Shown in pieces: positions 27,808 through 35,822 of a stretch of 64,000 bases of DNA. Within the stretch, counting starts at the first letter, position 1. Every line of letters begins with the position of its first letter. Under the pieces are notes generated by a model. It did not search any database. It was not told the DNA's origin and saw only the letters and a program-made list of their open reading frames with translations. The stretch spans positions 1-64,000 of the forward strand of contig QHBM01000156.1 of the NCBI GenBank assembly GCA_003244145.1, in the 5' to 3' direction. Origin of the DNA: Chthoniobacterales bacterium. Lineage in GTDB: Bacteria; Verrucomicrobiota; Verrucomicrobiia; Chthoniobacterales; UBA10450. The position numbers and the translations under genes were made by a program.

Positions 27808-27831
27808 CTATATTCCTATTTAGGAATATAG
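27808..27831. promoter_or_regulatory. Candidate ArsR operator
   Basis: A perfect inverted repeat: CTATATTCCTA (27808-27818), spacer TT, TAGGAATATAG (27821-27831). Close to the 12-2-12 form of ArsR/SmtB operators. It lies 7 bases before the start codon of the DUF6428 gene, so bound repressor would cover the promoter end and the Shine-Dalgarno region. Confidence 0.8.
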
Positions 27832-28030
27832 TCAACGGCAGCTCACAGATTTTCCATGGCCCCTTTCTCTAAAACGTACAAGTGATTAAGGAGCAAGAGC
27901 TCCAGCGTCTGGCTGTGAAAGCCATGTCCTAACTCGCGGCGTGCTCGAGGATTTCGATACGCCCCATATGCGCTGGTAAAAAAGGAGCCTCTTGCAGCCC
28001 TGCATCGCGTTAAAGGCACGATCTCGGCTT
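27832..28030. other. Intergenic region without supported gene
   Basis: The ~360-base gap between the ars operon and pstS2 holds the ArsR operator, presumably the ars promoter, a REP hairpin and the pstS2 terminator. A minus-strand reading frame here is repeat-derived (VGQAHRLP) and not accepted as a gene. Confidence 0.5.
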
Positions 28031-28049
28031 GGCAAGCGATGAGCTTGCC
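28031..28049. repeat. REP-like hairpin
   Basis: GGCAAGC-GATGA-GCTTGCC: a perfect 7-base stem with a 5-base loop, within TTGGC...CCTACAAATG. On the minus strand it translates as FVGQAHRLPS, a string I associate with dispersed palindromes in Verrucomicrobiota genomes. Confidence 0.65.
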
Positions 28050-28101
28050 CTACAAATGTTGGCAAAGAACGGAAGTAAAGATTCGTTCGAACCGCGAAAC
28101 G

Positions 28102-28134
28102 GAAAGCCCGCCGGGGAGAAGCCGGCGGGCTTTC
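28102..28134 (-). terminator. Intrinsic terminator downstream of pstS2
   Basis: A perfect 13-base stem, GAAAGCCCGCCGG (28102-28114) against CCGGCGGGCTTTC (28122-28134), with a 7-base loop, 29 bases after the pstS2 stop. Confidence 0.8.
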
Positions 28135-28162
28135 ACTTGGCACCTAACTGGCTTGTCTCGTC

Positions 28163-28975
28163 TTACGGAATTGGAACGAAGCCGACTTGCGCGGCGATCT
28201 TCTGGCCGGCGGCGCTGATGGTGAAATCGAGGAATTGTTTCGCGAGTCCGGTCGGCTCGCCGTTGGTGTAGTAGAAGGTCGGACGCGCATAAGGATAGGT
28301 CTTGGCGTGCACGGTTTGGACGGAAGGCAGACCGCCGTCGATCGACATTACCTTGATCCCGCCAGCCTTGGTATAAGCGAGACCGACGTAACCAACTCCA
28401 TTAGGATTTTTTCCTACTTCGGACGCGATCTGCTCGTTGCCGGCCATCTTCTGCGAGCCGCCCGCGTAATCGCGCTTCTTCATCGCCAACTCCTTGAAAT
28501 CGGAGTAGGTGCCGGAGGAAGTGTTACGGGTGTAGATCGAAATCTTTCCGCCCGACCCGCCGACCGCGCTCCAATCCGAGACCTCGCCGGTGAAGATTTG
28601 TTCGACCTGCTTCTTGGTCAGGCTCTTGATCGGATTCGCGGAGTTAAAGATGACCGCGATGCCGTCGTAAGCGACGATCGTCGGTTTCATGTGCACGCCT
28701 TTGGCGGAAGCCGCGCCGACTTCCGCCGGTTTGGCCCGCCGGCTCGACATACCGATTTGCGCTGTGCCATCGATAATGGCGGCGATGCCGGTGGTGGAAC
28801 CTTCGGCCGCGATGTCGAAGGTGGTGCCGGGATGCTGCGCTTTAAATTGCTCCGCGAGCTGCGGCACGAGTTTCGCGCCGAGCGTGTCGGAGCCTTTGAT
28901 GACCAGTTTTTCGGCGCGCGCCTGTGTGCTGACCAGAGCGAGTCCGAGTGCTAATGCGAGATGAGTGATTTTCAT
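28163..28975 (-). CDS. pstS: Phosphate-binding protein PstS (copy 2)
   Basis: 270 residues with signal peptide (cut after STQARA). Shares IKGSDTLGAKLVPQLAEQFK, AEGSTTG and TRNTSSGTYSDFKELAMKKR with copy 1 at 20645. Follows the porin gene by 14 bases in one unit, so the pair would move phosphate across the outer membrane and bind it in the periplasm. Differences such as SSRRAKPAEVGAAS may alter affinity or phosphate/arsenate discrimination; this is untested. Confidence 0.95.
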   Translation of the reverse strand: MKITHLALALGLALVSTQARAEKLVIKGSDTLGAKLVPQLAEQFKAQHPGTTFDIAAEGSTTGIAAIIDGTAQIGMSSRRAKPAEVGAASAKGVHMKPTIVAYDGIAVIFNSANPIKSLTKKQVEQIFTGEVSDWSAVGGSGGKISIYTRNTSSGTYSDFKELAMKKRDYAGGSQKMAGNEQIASEVGKNPNGVGYVGLAYTKAGGIKVMSIDGGLPSVQTVHAKTYPYARPTFYYTNGEPTGLAKQFLDFTISAAGQKIAAQVGFVPIP

Positions 28976-28989
28976 ATTTTTGTTTGTGT

Positions 28990-30471
28990 TTAGAACTTCA
29001 CGTTCAGGTCGGCCTGGAAGATCTGATATTTTCTGAGCGGATTGATAGTGAAGGCGTCGCCGACGCCGCCGGTCCCGAGATCGTGATCGATCTGGCTGCC
29101 GTAGCCATAGGTTAGGTTGAATGTGACCGCGTCGGTGATCGCATAGCCGCCTCGGAGGACGAAGCCTTCCATGTTCACCCGGCTATCAAAGATATCGGAA
29201 TCCACCAGGTTTGGATCGAGCGCATATTGCTCGACGTGCTGATAGAAGCCCTCGAGCGACCAATCGTGCTTCTTCTTAAGTTTGCCGATACCGAGACCGA
29301 TCTGATAGGCATAACGCTGGTCCCCCTTGGTGGGATGGCCGGCAGCGATGGCGCGGTCGTCGCCGTTCAGGTTTACGGCGAAGTCAGCGAAAGCGCGCAT
29401 CGGGATCTCACCAAATTTCCAGTCGAATTCCGCCGGCATATCAAAAATCATCAGGCTGTTTATGCCGGTCTGGTTAGTCGAGACCGTCGTCGCGCCCACT
29501 CTGAAATTCGGATCGCCCACGAAGCGGACGTTAAAGGAGTCTCCGTTGCCGGTGTAGTTGTAAACCGTCGGCGCGAACTGAAGAAAAATGTCCTTGGTGA
29601 AGTTGATCTTCGCCCCGACCTGCCAGGCCAGGAGGAAGGCGTCCGTGCGTGGAACAAGCCTGCCTCCACTGACGGCACGCGGACCGACCGGATCTTCCGG
29701 GTTCGAATCGTCGTAGAGGAACTGGGCGAAGTTCGCAAAAATATCGATCGTGATTTTCGTCGGCTCGGAGGTGACTCCCGCCACAGCCTTTCCGTCCTTG
29801 TCATAAGTAGCCGCCGAGGTCTGGCCGCCGCCTAACGAGAGGTTGAAGGTGTGTTTCCATTGTTCGGCGAGACCTTCCGGGTTGATGTCCGCGTCCCAAA
29901 CCATCGAGGTGTTAATGAGCGGATTCGGCATTCGGCCGACGGTGAAAGTAAAATCGCGGAGTCCTTTGTAGCCCAGGTAAGCCTGGCCAACGCTGATGCC
30001 GTCACTTCCCTTCGAGAAAGGACCGCCGCTGGCTTCGTCGGCGAACGTGACATTGGTCGAACGCGGGTTCGAGCTCGTCTCGAGGCGCAGGCCAAAGAAC
30101 CAGTCATCCGTCAGCGTGCCGCGTAGGCCGAGCCGCAAACGGTAACGGGCGCGGTTGCGTTGAGTGTTTTCGTTGGCCGGCGTGATCGTGTCGGGCAAAC
30201 CGGCCTGACCGGTGCGGACTTCGTAACGCACCCGCATATCGCCGTAGAGCTCGATCTCAGTGATGGGCGACGAAAGCTTCAACTTCCCGGCGGAGGTGTT
30301 GGCGACATCCCTGGTCAACTCGCCACGGACTTCTTCGGCTTCCTGGTCGGTGATGAGGCGCTTCTTCACGAGCAGGTCGAGCAGCGCGCCGGCGTCCTGC
30401 GCCCGCGCGACACCCCCGCCGAGGACGAGGCTGGCGGCCACTGCGATTACCACGAAATAATTCCGTAACAT
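28990..30471 (-). CDS. Outer-membrane porin (Porin_5-type), phosphate-regulated
   Basis: 493 residues. Signal peptide (cut after GGVARA), an N-terminal helix LLDLLVKKRLITDQEAEEVR typical of this porin group, then ELYGDMRVRYEVR opening the barrel, many alternating strands and a terminal Phe (ADLNVKF). Placed before pstS2 and behind four 11-base-spaced Pho-box half-sites, so phosphate-starvation expression and phosphate passage are inferred, analogous to OprP/OprO in role but not clearly in sequence. Confidence 0.85.
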   Translation of the reverse strand: MLRNYFVVIAVAASLVLGGGVARAQDAGALLDLLVKKRLITDQEAEEVRGELTRDVANTSAGKLKLSSPITEIELYGDMRVRYEVRTGQAGLPDTITPANENTQRNRARYRLRLGLRGTLTDDWFFGLRLETSSNPRSTNVTFADEASGGPFSKGSDGISVGQAYLGYKGLRDFTFTVGRMPNPLINTSMVWDADINPEGLAEQWKHTFNLSLGGGQTSAATYDKDGKAVAGVTSEPTKITIDIFANFAQFLYDDSNPEDPVGPRAVSGGRLVPRTDAFLLAWQVGAKINFTKDIFLQFAPTVYNYTGNGDSFNVRFVGDPNFRVGATTVSTNQTGINSLMIFDMPAEFDWKFGEIPMRAFADFAVNLNGDDRAIAAGHPTKGDQRYAYQIGLGIGKLKKKHDWSLEGFYQHVEQYALDPNLVDSDIFDSRVNMEGFVLRGGYAITDAVTFNLTYGYGSQIDHDLGTGGVGDAFTINPLRKYQIFQADLNVKF

Positions 30472-30562
30472 TTGTTCTCCTTGTTTCTGCAGTTGGGTTA
30501 AGGCCGAAGGGCGTTGCGCCCAGCGGCTTTTATTTGCACGCCGCCGAAGCTAGAGAGCGATT

Positions 30563-30600
30563 GTGACGGACTGATGACGGCCGCGTGACAGTTGCGTGAA
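30563..30600 (-). promoter_or_regulatory. Candidate tandem Pho box (four half-sites) upstream of porin-pstS2
   Basis: On the minus strand TTCAC (30600-30596), GTCAC (30589-30585), GTCAT (30578-30574) and GTCAC (30567-30563), each exactly 11 bases from the next. 91 bases before the porin ATG and also upstream of the divergent kinase gene. Confidence 0.75.
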
Positions 30601-30664
30601 TTCGCAAAAGGACTCAACGAAGTGCACGCTTGAGTGGCGGCGTTGAAACGAGGAAGATGCGCGT

Positions 30665-33661
30665 TTGGCAATGCCGGACTCCAGCTCTTCTGTCCCACCG
30701 GCTTCGCTCGAGCCCGGCACCGATCGAGTCATTGGCGGTTACGAAATCAAAGGCGAACTCGGCCGCGGCGGGATGGGCGTCGTTTATCGCGCCCGGCAAA
30801 AACAGCCGAACCGCGTGGTCGCGCTCAAGATGCTGACCGGCCATTACGGTCCGGATGAGTTGGCGCGTTTCCTGGCGGAAGCTGAAACCGCGGCCGGCCT
30901 CCATCACACCAACATCATCCAGATTTACGAAGTGGGTGAAATAGACGGCGCGCCGTTTTTCTCGATGGAATTTGTGGAGAGCGGCTCGCTGGCCGACCGG
31001 CTCCGCGGCGGAACCATGGAAGCGCGAGAGGCGGCGCAGTTGCTCATCAGTGTCGCGCGTGCTCTGCATTTCGCCCACCAGAACGGCGTGGTCCATCGCG
31101 ACATGAAGCCCGCCAATATTCTGCTCGACCCGGAAGGCGTGCCGAAGGTCGCGGACTTTGGGATCGCGAAACGCCTCACGGCCAACGCCGCCCTCACGCT
31201 TTCCGGCGCGGTCATCGGCACGCCGACGTACATGGCGCCCGAGCAGGCGAAGGGAACGAGCCGGGAGGTCGGCGCGACCGCCGACGTCTATTCGTTAGGT
31301 GCGATCCTTTACGAAATGCTCGCCGGCCGCCCGCCGTTTTTGCCGGAAGAGAGCGAGACCGCCCTGACCGTGCGCGTGATCACCGAGGATCCGGTTTCGC
31401 CTGCGTGGCATAACCCCGGGATTCCGCGCGAGCTGGAAACTATTTGCCTGAAATGTCTCGAGAAAGAACCGCGCGACCGCTACGCGAGCGCGGCCGCGTT
31501 CGCGGAAGATCTGCGCCGATTTCTCGACGACGAATCGATTCTGGCGCGGCCGCCGAACACAGCGGTGCGCACGTTAAAATGGGTGCGGCGCAACCCATGG
31601 AAATTTGTGAGCCGCGCTTTCGTAGCCTTTGCCATCGCCGCGGGTCTCATCCGGATCGGGCAATGGGAGCTTTATCAACGCCCGCGCTTCGAATACGCGG
31701 AGAGGGTTGAATACGTTCATGGCGGCCTGGAGGCGCTAGGGTCGCTGACGCAAGACGAGACCTCTCATCGTCCGGCCCACTTGCGCTTGACGCGGCGCGG
31801 CAGGTTCGGACCGATCACGCTGGTCGAAGTTCTTAATCCGCGCGGACAGCCCGCCGTTCTGCGCAGGATCGGCAACGACGAGATGATCCCAATCTACCTG
31901 GAGTCGCTCAGCCAGGCCCAGCCGAATGCCGAACGGGCGCCGGAGAGCACCTCGGTCGAGTTCTTGTTCGAGGGCAGGAACGCGCTCGAAGCGATCGCGC
32001 GCGATCGGAATGGAAGCGTACTCTGGCGGCTGATCTACGATCGCCTCAGCGGCGCCGATTCGCGGATGGCCCGTGCGCGCTATGTGAATGTGCGCGGATT
32101 CGCGACCGCGCAACGCAGCGGCGCTTCGCATCTGGAGTTCGAACGCGATGCGTTGGGCCGCGATCTGAAAGTGACTTTCTTCAACGGCGCCGGCGAACCG
32201 ACGCCGAATGGCGAAGGCGTTTATGGATACAAGATCGACCGCGATGGCGCCGGCCGGGTGGTTCAGCTCGCGCATCTCGATCGCGAGGGAAAGCCGATGG
32301 CGAACCGCGCCGGCGTGATTGCTCGCGCTTTTGTTTGGGGCCGGAATCGGATCGAGCGCGTAGAGTTGCGCGACGGCGATGGGAAACCAACGGCCCTGAA
32401 TGGCGTCGCCGCCGTGGTTCAGGAATATGACGCCAGCGGCAATGTCTCGCGCCTCAAGTTCCTCGGCCCGGACGGACAGATTTCTCGAAATAACGGCGAT
32501 TGGGTAGTGCAGGAAATATCGCACAACGCCGCGGGCGAAGTAGTGGGGCGCAAGTATTTTCGGTTGGGCGCCGATGAGAAGCTGGCCCTGGCTTCGGAAA
32601 TGACGGTGTCATACGATCAGTTCGGTCAGCCGGCGGAAATTCGATTTGGCGGGAACACGAATTACCGCACTCGGCTCGGTCATGACGAACGAGGAAATCT
32701 GACGGAAGAGACGTCGCTCGATGCCGAAGGACATCCGGTGGTGAACGACCGAGGATACGCGACCAAGCGAGTCGCGTACAAATTCAGTCCGCAGGCGACA
32801 CGATGGGAGGAATCCTACTTCGACGTGGCCGGCGGGATCACCTACTGCTCGGCCGGATATCACCGGTTCACTGTCGAATTTAGCGCGACCGGCGTTTTGA
32901 AGCGCCAGACGACGGAGGAGCTCGACCCAACGCGATTCAAATATTACCGGGACGTGAGCGAGCCCGAATACGATGCCCTGGGGCGGATGCGGCGGAGTGT
33001 GGTGCGTTATGAAAACGAAGCCGGCCAGCTCGCGCTCGACGCCGGTCTTCCCTTTGCCGCGACCGAAGAAAGCTATGACGAAAACGGCCGGCCGTTCCTG
33101 CTTTGGAAGCTCGGTTGTGCGGAAAGCGTTAGGGCGCCTTCCTTGAGTTACGATTACGAGTGGCACAAGACCGGCGCGAGAAAGCGCCAGGTTCTCCAAG
33201 CTTGCGACGCTAATCGCAAACCGCTGCCTTTGCTCTCCAACGGAAACCCCGCCCACGCCGAAGAGGAGTTCGATCAGCTCGATCGCCGGGAACGGATTTA
33301 TGAGACGGGCTTCGACGAGAAGCTGGTTGGGTTCAGCACGCGCGAAGCGAAATTCTCCGGCGGCAATTTGCAAAGCGTTACGCACCAGCGCAGTGACGGC
33401 ACGGCGGTCGAATCGGTGCGCGTCATCATCAAGGCGGTCGTGCCGCAACAACCGAAAGCAGCCGAGTTACGTGCGGGCGATCAAATCCTCAGCGCAAACG
33501 ACCGACCGGTGACCAGCGCGTACGACTGGGTCTTCGCCGCGAATTTTTCCGGCGGCTGGATCGAAGTGCTGCGCGACGGCGCGAAGCTCCGCATCGATGG
33601 TTTAGAACCAGGAACGCTCGGGATCGTGCTGGAAGATCGCGCGCCCGCCGCGAAGCCGTAG
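30665..33661 (+). CDS. Transmembrane Ser/Thr protein kinase with YD-like repeats and PDZ-like C-terminus
   Basis: 998 residues. Hanks-type kinase about 25-290: GRGGMGVVY, K55, HRDMKPANIL (H144), DFG 164-166 and APEQ activation segment, all intact. TM helix about 314-330. About residues 350-890 lie outside: repeated units like DGDGKPTALNGVA and YDASGNVSRLKFLGPDGQ, reminiscent of YD/RHS-type repeats. About 905-990 is PDZ-like (AELRAGDQILSANDRPV). TTG 30665 has AGGAAG eight bases upstream; ATG 30671 is the alternative. Likely senses an extracytoplasmic ligand. Divergent from the porin, sharing the Pho-box region. Confidence 0.85.
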   Translation: MAMPDSSSSVPPASLEPGTDRVIGGYEIKGELGRGGMGVVYRARQKQPNRVVALKMLTGHYGPDELARFLAEAETAAGLHHTNIIQIYEVGEIDGAPFFSMEFVESGSLADRLRGGTMEAREAAQLLISVARALHFAHQNGVVHRDMKPANILLDPEGVPKVADFGIAKRLTANAALTLSGAVIGTPTYMAPEQAKGTSREVGATADVYSLGAILYEMLAGRPPFLPEESETALTVRVITEDPVSPAWHNPGIPRELETICLKCLEKEPRDRYASAAAFAEDLRRFLDDESILARPPNTAVRTLKWVRRNPWKFVSRAFVAFAIAAGLIRIGQWELYQRPRFEYAERVEYVHGGLEALGSLTQDETSHRPAHLRLTRRGRFGPITLVEVLNPRGQPAVLRRIGNDEMIPIYLESLSQAQPNAERAPESTSVEFLFEGRNALEAIARDRNGSVLWRLIYDRLSGADSRMARARYVNVRGFATAQRSGASHLEFERDALGRDLKVTFFNGAGEPTPNGEGVYGYKIDRDGAGRVVQLAHLDREGKPMANRAGVIARAFVWGRNRIERVELRDGDGKPTALNGVAAVVQEYDASGNVSRLKFLGPDGQISRNNGDWVVQEISHNAAGEVVGRKYFRLGADEKLALASEMTVSYDQFGQPAEIRFGGNTNYRTRLGHDERGNLTEETSLDAEGHPVVNDRGYATKRVAYKFSPQATRWEESYFDVAGGITYCSAGYHRFTVEFSATGVLKRQTTEELDPTRFKYYRDVSEPEYDALGRMRRSVVRYENEAGQLALDAGLPFAATEESYDENGRPFLLWKLGCAESVRAPSLSYDYEWHKTGARKRQVLQACDANRKPLPLLSNGNPAHAEEEFDQLDRRERIYETGFDEKLVGFSTREAKFSGGNLQSVTHQRSDGTAVESVRVIIKAVVPQQPKAAELRAGDQILSANDRPVTSAYDWVFAANFSGGWIEVLRDGAKLRIDGLEPGTLGIVLEDRAPAAKP

Positions 33662-33715
33662 CGCTTGACGCTTTCCCGGCGATTTGCCACTCATGGTCGA
33701 AGCGAACCGCTTCGT

Positions 33716-34345
33716 ATGCCTGAATCATCTTCTCGCGCTCCCGGCAGCGTTTCCTCGGCGAAAGACGAGATCGGGTTGCTGGAAATCCTGCGGCTTCTGA
33801 TTGAAACGAAAAAAGCGCGGACGACGGCAGATCTTTTGAAATACGCTTCGCAGTACGGCGCGCCCGAAGCGGAGGATCGACTTCGGACGCTGGAGGCGGA
33901 GAACGTTCCGCTCGATCTGGCGTTCGATGCAATCAGCGTACAGTTGCGCCTCGTTGCCCATAAACGAAGCAACGCCCTTCTCGCCGAGTGCCGCGGGCAA
34001 AAAGTCGGTTTGATCCTTCCGCTTCCTCCTGATTTCTCCAAACTGTTTGCGCCCGTCGCCGAGGTGACTTTCCTCCTGCCGGACGAAGCGCATGGATCAA
34101 GGCATGGATATTCCAGCGCGCCGGTGAAAGGCGCGCGTGCCTGTCGCGCGGCCGTGCAGGAAATGCAGGCGCTCGTTTTCGATGCGTTCCGCGAGGGCGA
34201 CAATTTTTTCCTGGATCCCTCCGCGGCTGATCTCCTTGAGCCGAAGTTGCTGCCCGCAGGCATTCATCTCATCGCGCACCTGCGCCCGCATCGTGATCCG
34301 CACGACGTTCCCTTCCAACCAGGCAGCGCGGTTTCATGTCTCTAA
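33716..34345 (+). CDS. Uncharacterised soluble protein
   Basis: 209 residues from ATG 33716, the first ATG after the kinase stop region. About 20-80 is helical (EIGLLEILRLLIETKKA...LLKYASQYGAPEAEDRLRTLEAE); about 90-190 looks alpha/beta (GQKVGLILPLPPDF, VTFLLPDEA). No signal peptide or TM. No family recognised. It overlaps the ion transporter by 10 bases, so translation may be coupled. Confidence 0.6.
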   Translation: MPESSSRAPGSVSSAKDEIGLLEILRLLIETKKARTTADLLKYASQYGAPEAEDRLRTLEAENVPLDLAFDAISVQLRLVAHKRSNALLAECRGQKVGLILPLPPDFSKLFAPVAEVTFLLPDEAHGSRHGYSSAPVKGARACRAAVQEMQALVFDAFREGDNFFLDPSAADLLEPKLLPAGIHLIAHLRPHRDPHDVPFQPGSAVSCL

Positions 34346-35769
34346 GACTTCTCGTGCGTTTCCGCTTTTCCCTTTTCTTTTTCTTCTTCCTCGCCAGCAG
34401 CACGCATGGCTTCGCGTCCGCGGCGACACCACCGCTGGAACTGTCTCTCGACGCCACCTCCTGGCAGGCCAGTTGGAGCGCCGGTGCGTTGATGCTCCTG
34501 CTTCTCTTCACGGCGTATTGCGCCATGAAGCGCTACGAGGTTCCGCTGGCGCTCGCGCTGACCCTGGTGAGCCTGTCGTTCCTCATCATTCAGTGGGGCA
34601 GCGCGGAAGGAATACTTCGCGCGAGCTTTCTTCAATACGCGAACATCACGGTGCTGTTCACCGCCATCGCGATCCCGGCCCACATGATCGAGCGCTCGCA
34701 AGGCTTCAAGGTGATCGCGGCCTGGCTCGGCTATCAGCTGGGCAAGGTGCGTTTGCGTCATCCGCGGATAACAACTCCGTTGCTCGTCATCATCCTATTG
34801 ACCGCGACCTACCTCACGAGCGCGCTCATGCACACCGTGCCATCGATCCTCCTTATGACGCCGATTATCATCCGGCTTTGCGCTTCTTATAAGGTACCCT
34901 CACGATGGATCCTGAGCGCGGCCATTATTGCCAGTAATCTGGGCGACACACCGAACATCGTCGAAAGCGACGCGTGGGGAATTCAGGCGAGCGATTTCGT
35001 TCGCGAAGTGCTGCCGGCAAATCTGATTGTGCTCGCCGCGCTGATTTTCTTAGCGACGGTCCTGACCCAGCGCGGAATCACGAGCCGGAGCCGCGCCGCC
35101 GGTGCGACGCAGGTTCCCTTCTACACTCTTCAGGTCGCGCAGACTGCGGCCGATTGGAAGAAAGCAAAATCCGATGTCGCCATCGACAGGCGGCTCCTCG
35201 GCGCCGGTCTTGCCCTCCTATTTTTGTTCCTGCTGTTTCGGGTGTTGTATCCGCCGTTTGCCATCGCCATCGGAGCCGCGACCATCGTGGTCGCGATCCT
35301 GCTCGAGAGAAAACAGGAGCGATACCATTCTCTCACCTCGCTGGGGTTCGACGTTTATCTCGCCTTCGCGGCGATCTTCGTCCTGGCCGGTTGCGTCGAA
35401 CATTCGTGGATTGGTCTGGTTCTGCACCAACAACTGGCGGCGGCGCATGGTGCGGCCTGGGCCATCGCCGCCACTGGTTATCTCGGGACGACTTTCACCG
35501 CAGATTCTTCGTTGACGACCGCCGTTTCCCATACCATCCAGCAAATGGATCCGTCACGGGCGGGGATCTGGGCGCTCGCGGGTGGAATTTGCGCGGGCGG
35601 CAGCTCCCTCATCACCGCATCTTCCGCCGGAATTATTTTGGCGGAGGAAAGCCAGCGCTTCAACGATCCCGAGCACGCCATTAATTTCCAGCGCTACCTC
35701 GCCTTCGGGCTCCCGTTCTCCTTTTTCATGCTGATCTTTTACGGCATCTACTACACGTTTGTCCGCTGA
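34336..35769 (+). CDS. Ion transporter superfamily permease (ArsB/NhaD/SLC13-like)
   Basis: 477 residues, about 11 TM helices with a possible signal-like start. The two family half-site motifs are visible: IIASNLGDTPNIVESDAWG (about 195-213) and GGICAGGSSLITASSAGIIL (about 418-437), resembling the SN..T and SS..A substrate/ion sites of ArsB, NhaD and dicarboxylate carriers. Substrate cannot be assigned; arsenite, sodium/proton or organic anion are all possible. Separated from the ars operon by 7 kb, so no arsenic role is claimed. Confidence 0.7.
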   Translation: MSLRLLVRFRFSLFFFFFLASSTHGFASAATPPLELSLDATSWQASWSAGALMLLLLFTAYCAMKRYEVPLALALTLVSLSFLIIQWGSAEGILRASFLQYANITVLFTAIAIPAHMIERSQGFKVIAAWLGYQLGKVRLRHPRITTPLLVIILLTATYLTSALMHTVPSILLMTPIIIRLCASYKVPSRWILSAAIIASNLGDTPNIVESDAWGIQASDFVREVLPANLIVLAALIFLATVLTQRGITSRSRAAGATQVPFYTLQVAQTAADWKKAKSDVAIDRRLLGAGLALLFLFLLFRVLYPPFAIAIGAATIVVAILLERKQERYHSLTSLGFDVYLAFAAIFVLAGCVEHSWIGLVLHQQLAAAHGAAWAIAATGYLGTTFTADSSLTTAVSHTIQQMDPSRAGIWALAGGICAGGSSLITASSAGIILAEESQRFNDPEHAINFQRYLAFGLPFSFFMLIFYGIYYTFVR

Positions 35770-35822
35770 CGTTTCGTCGATCCTGTCGTGCGCGAGACAA
35801 AATTCTGCTGAACCAATTCCTT

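Noticed and set aside
27886-28143. 85-codon minus-strand frame with VGQAHRLP
   Set aside because: Produced by the REP hairpin and the pstS2 terminator, not a protein gene.
28187-28954. 255-codon plus-strand frame opposite pstS2
   Set aside because: Shadow; a similar antisense frame exists opposite pstS1 because the two genes are paralogues.
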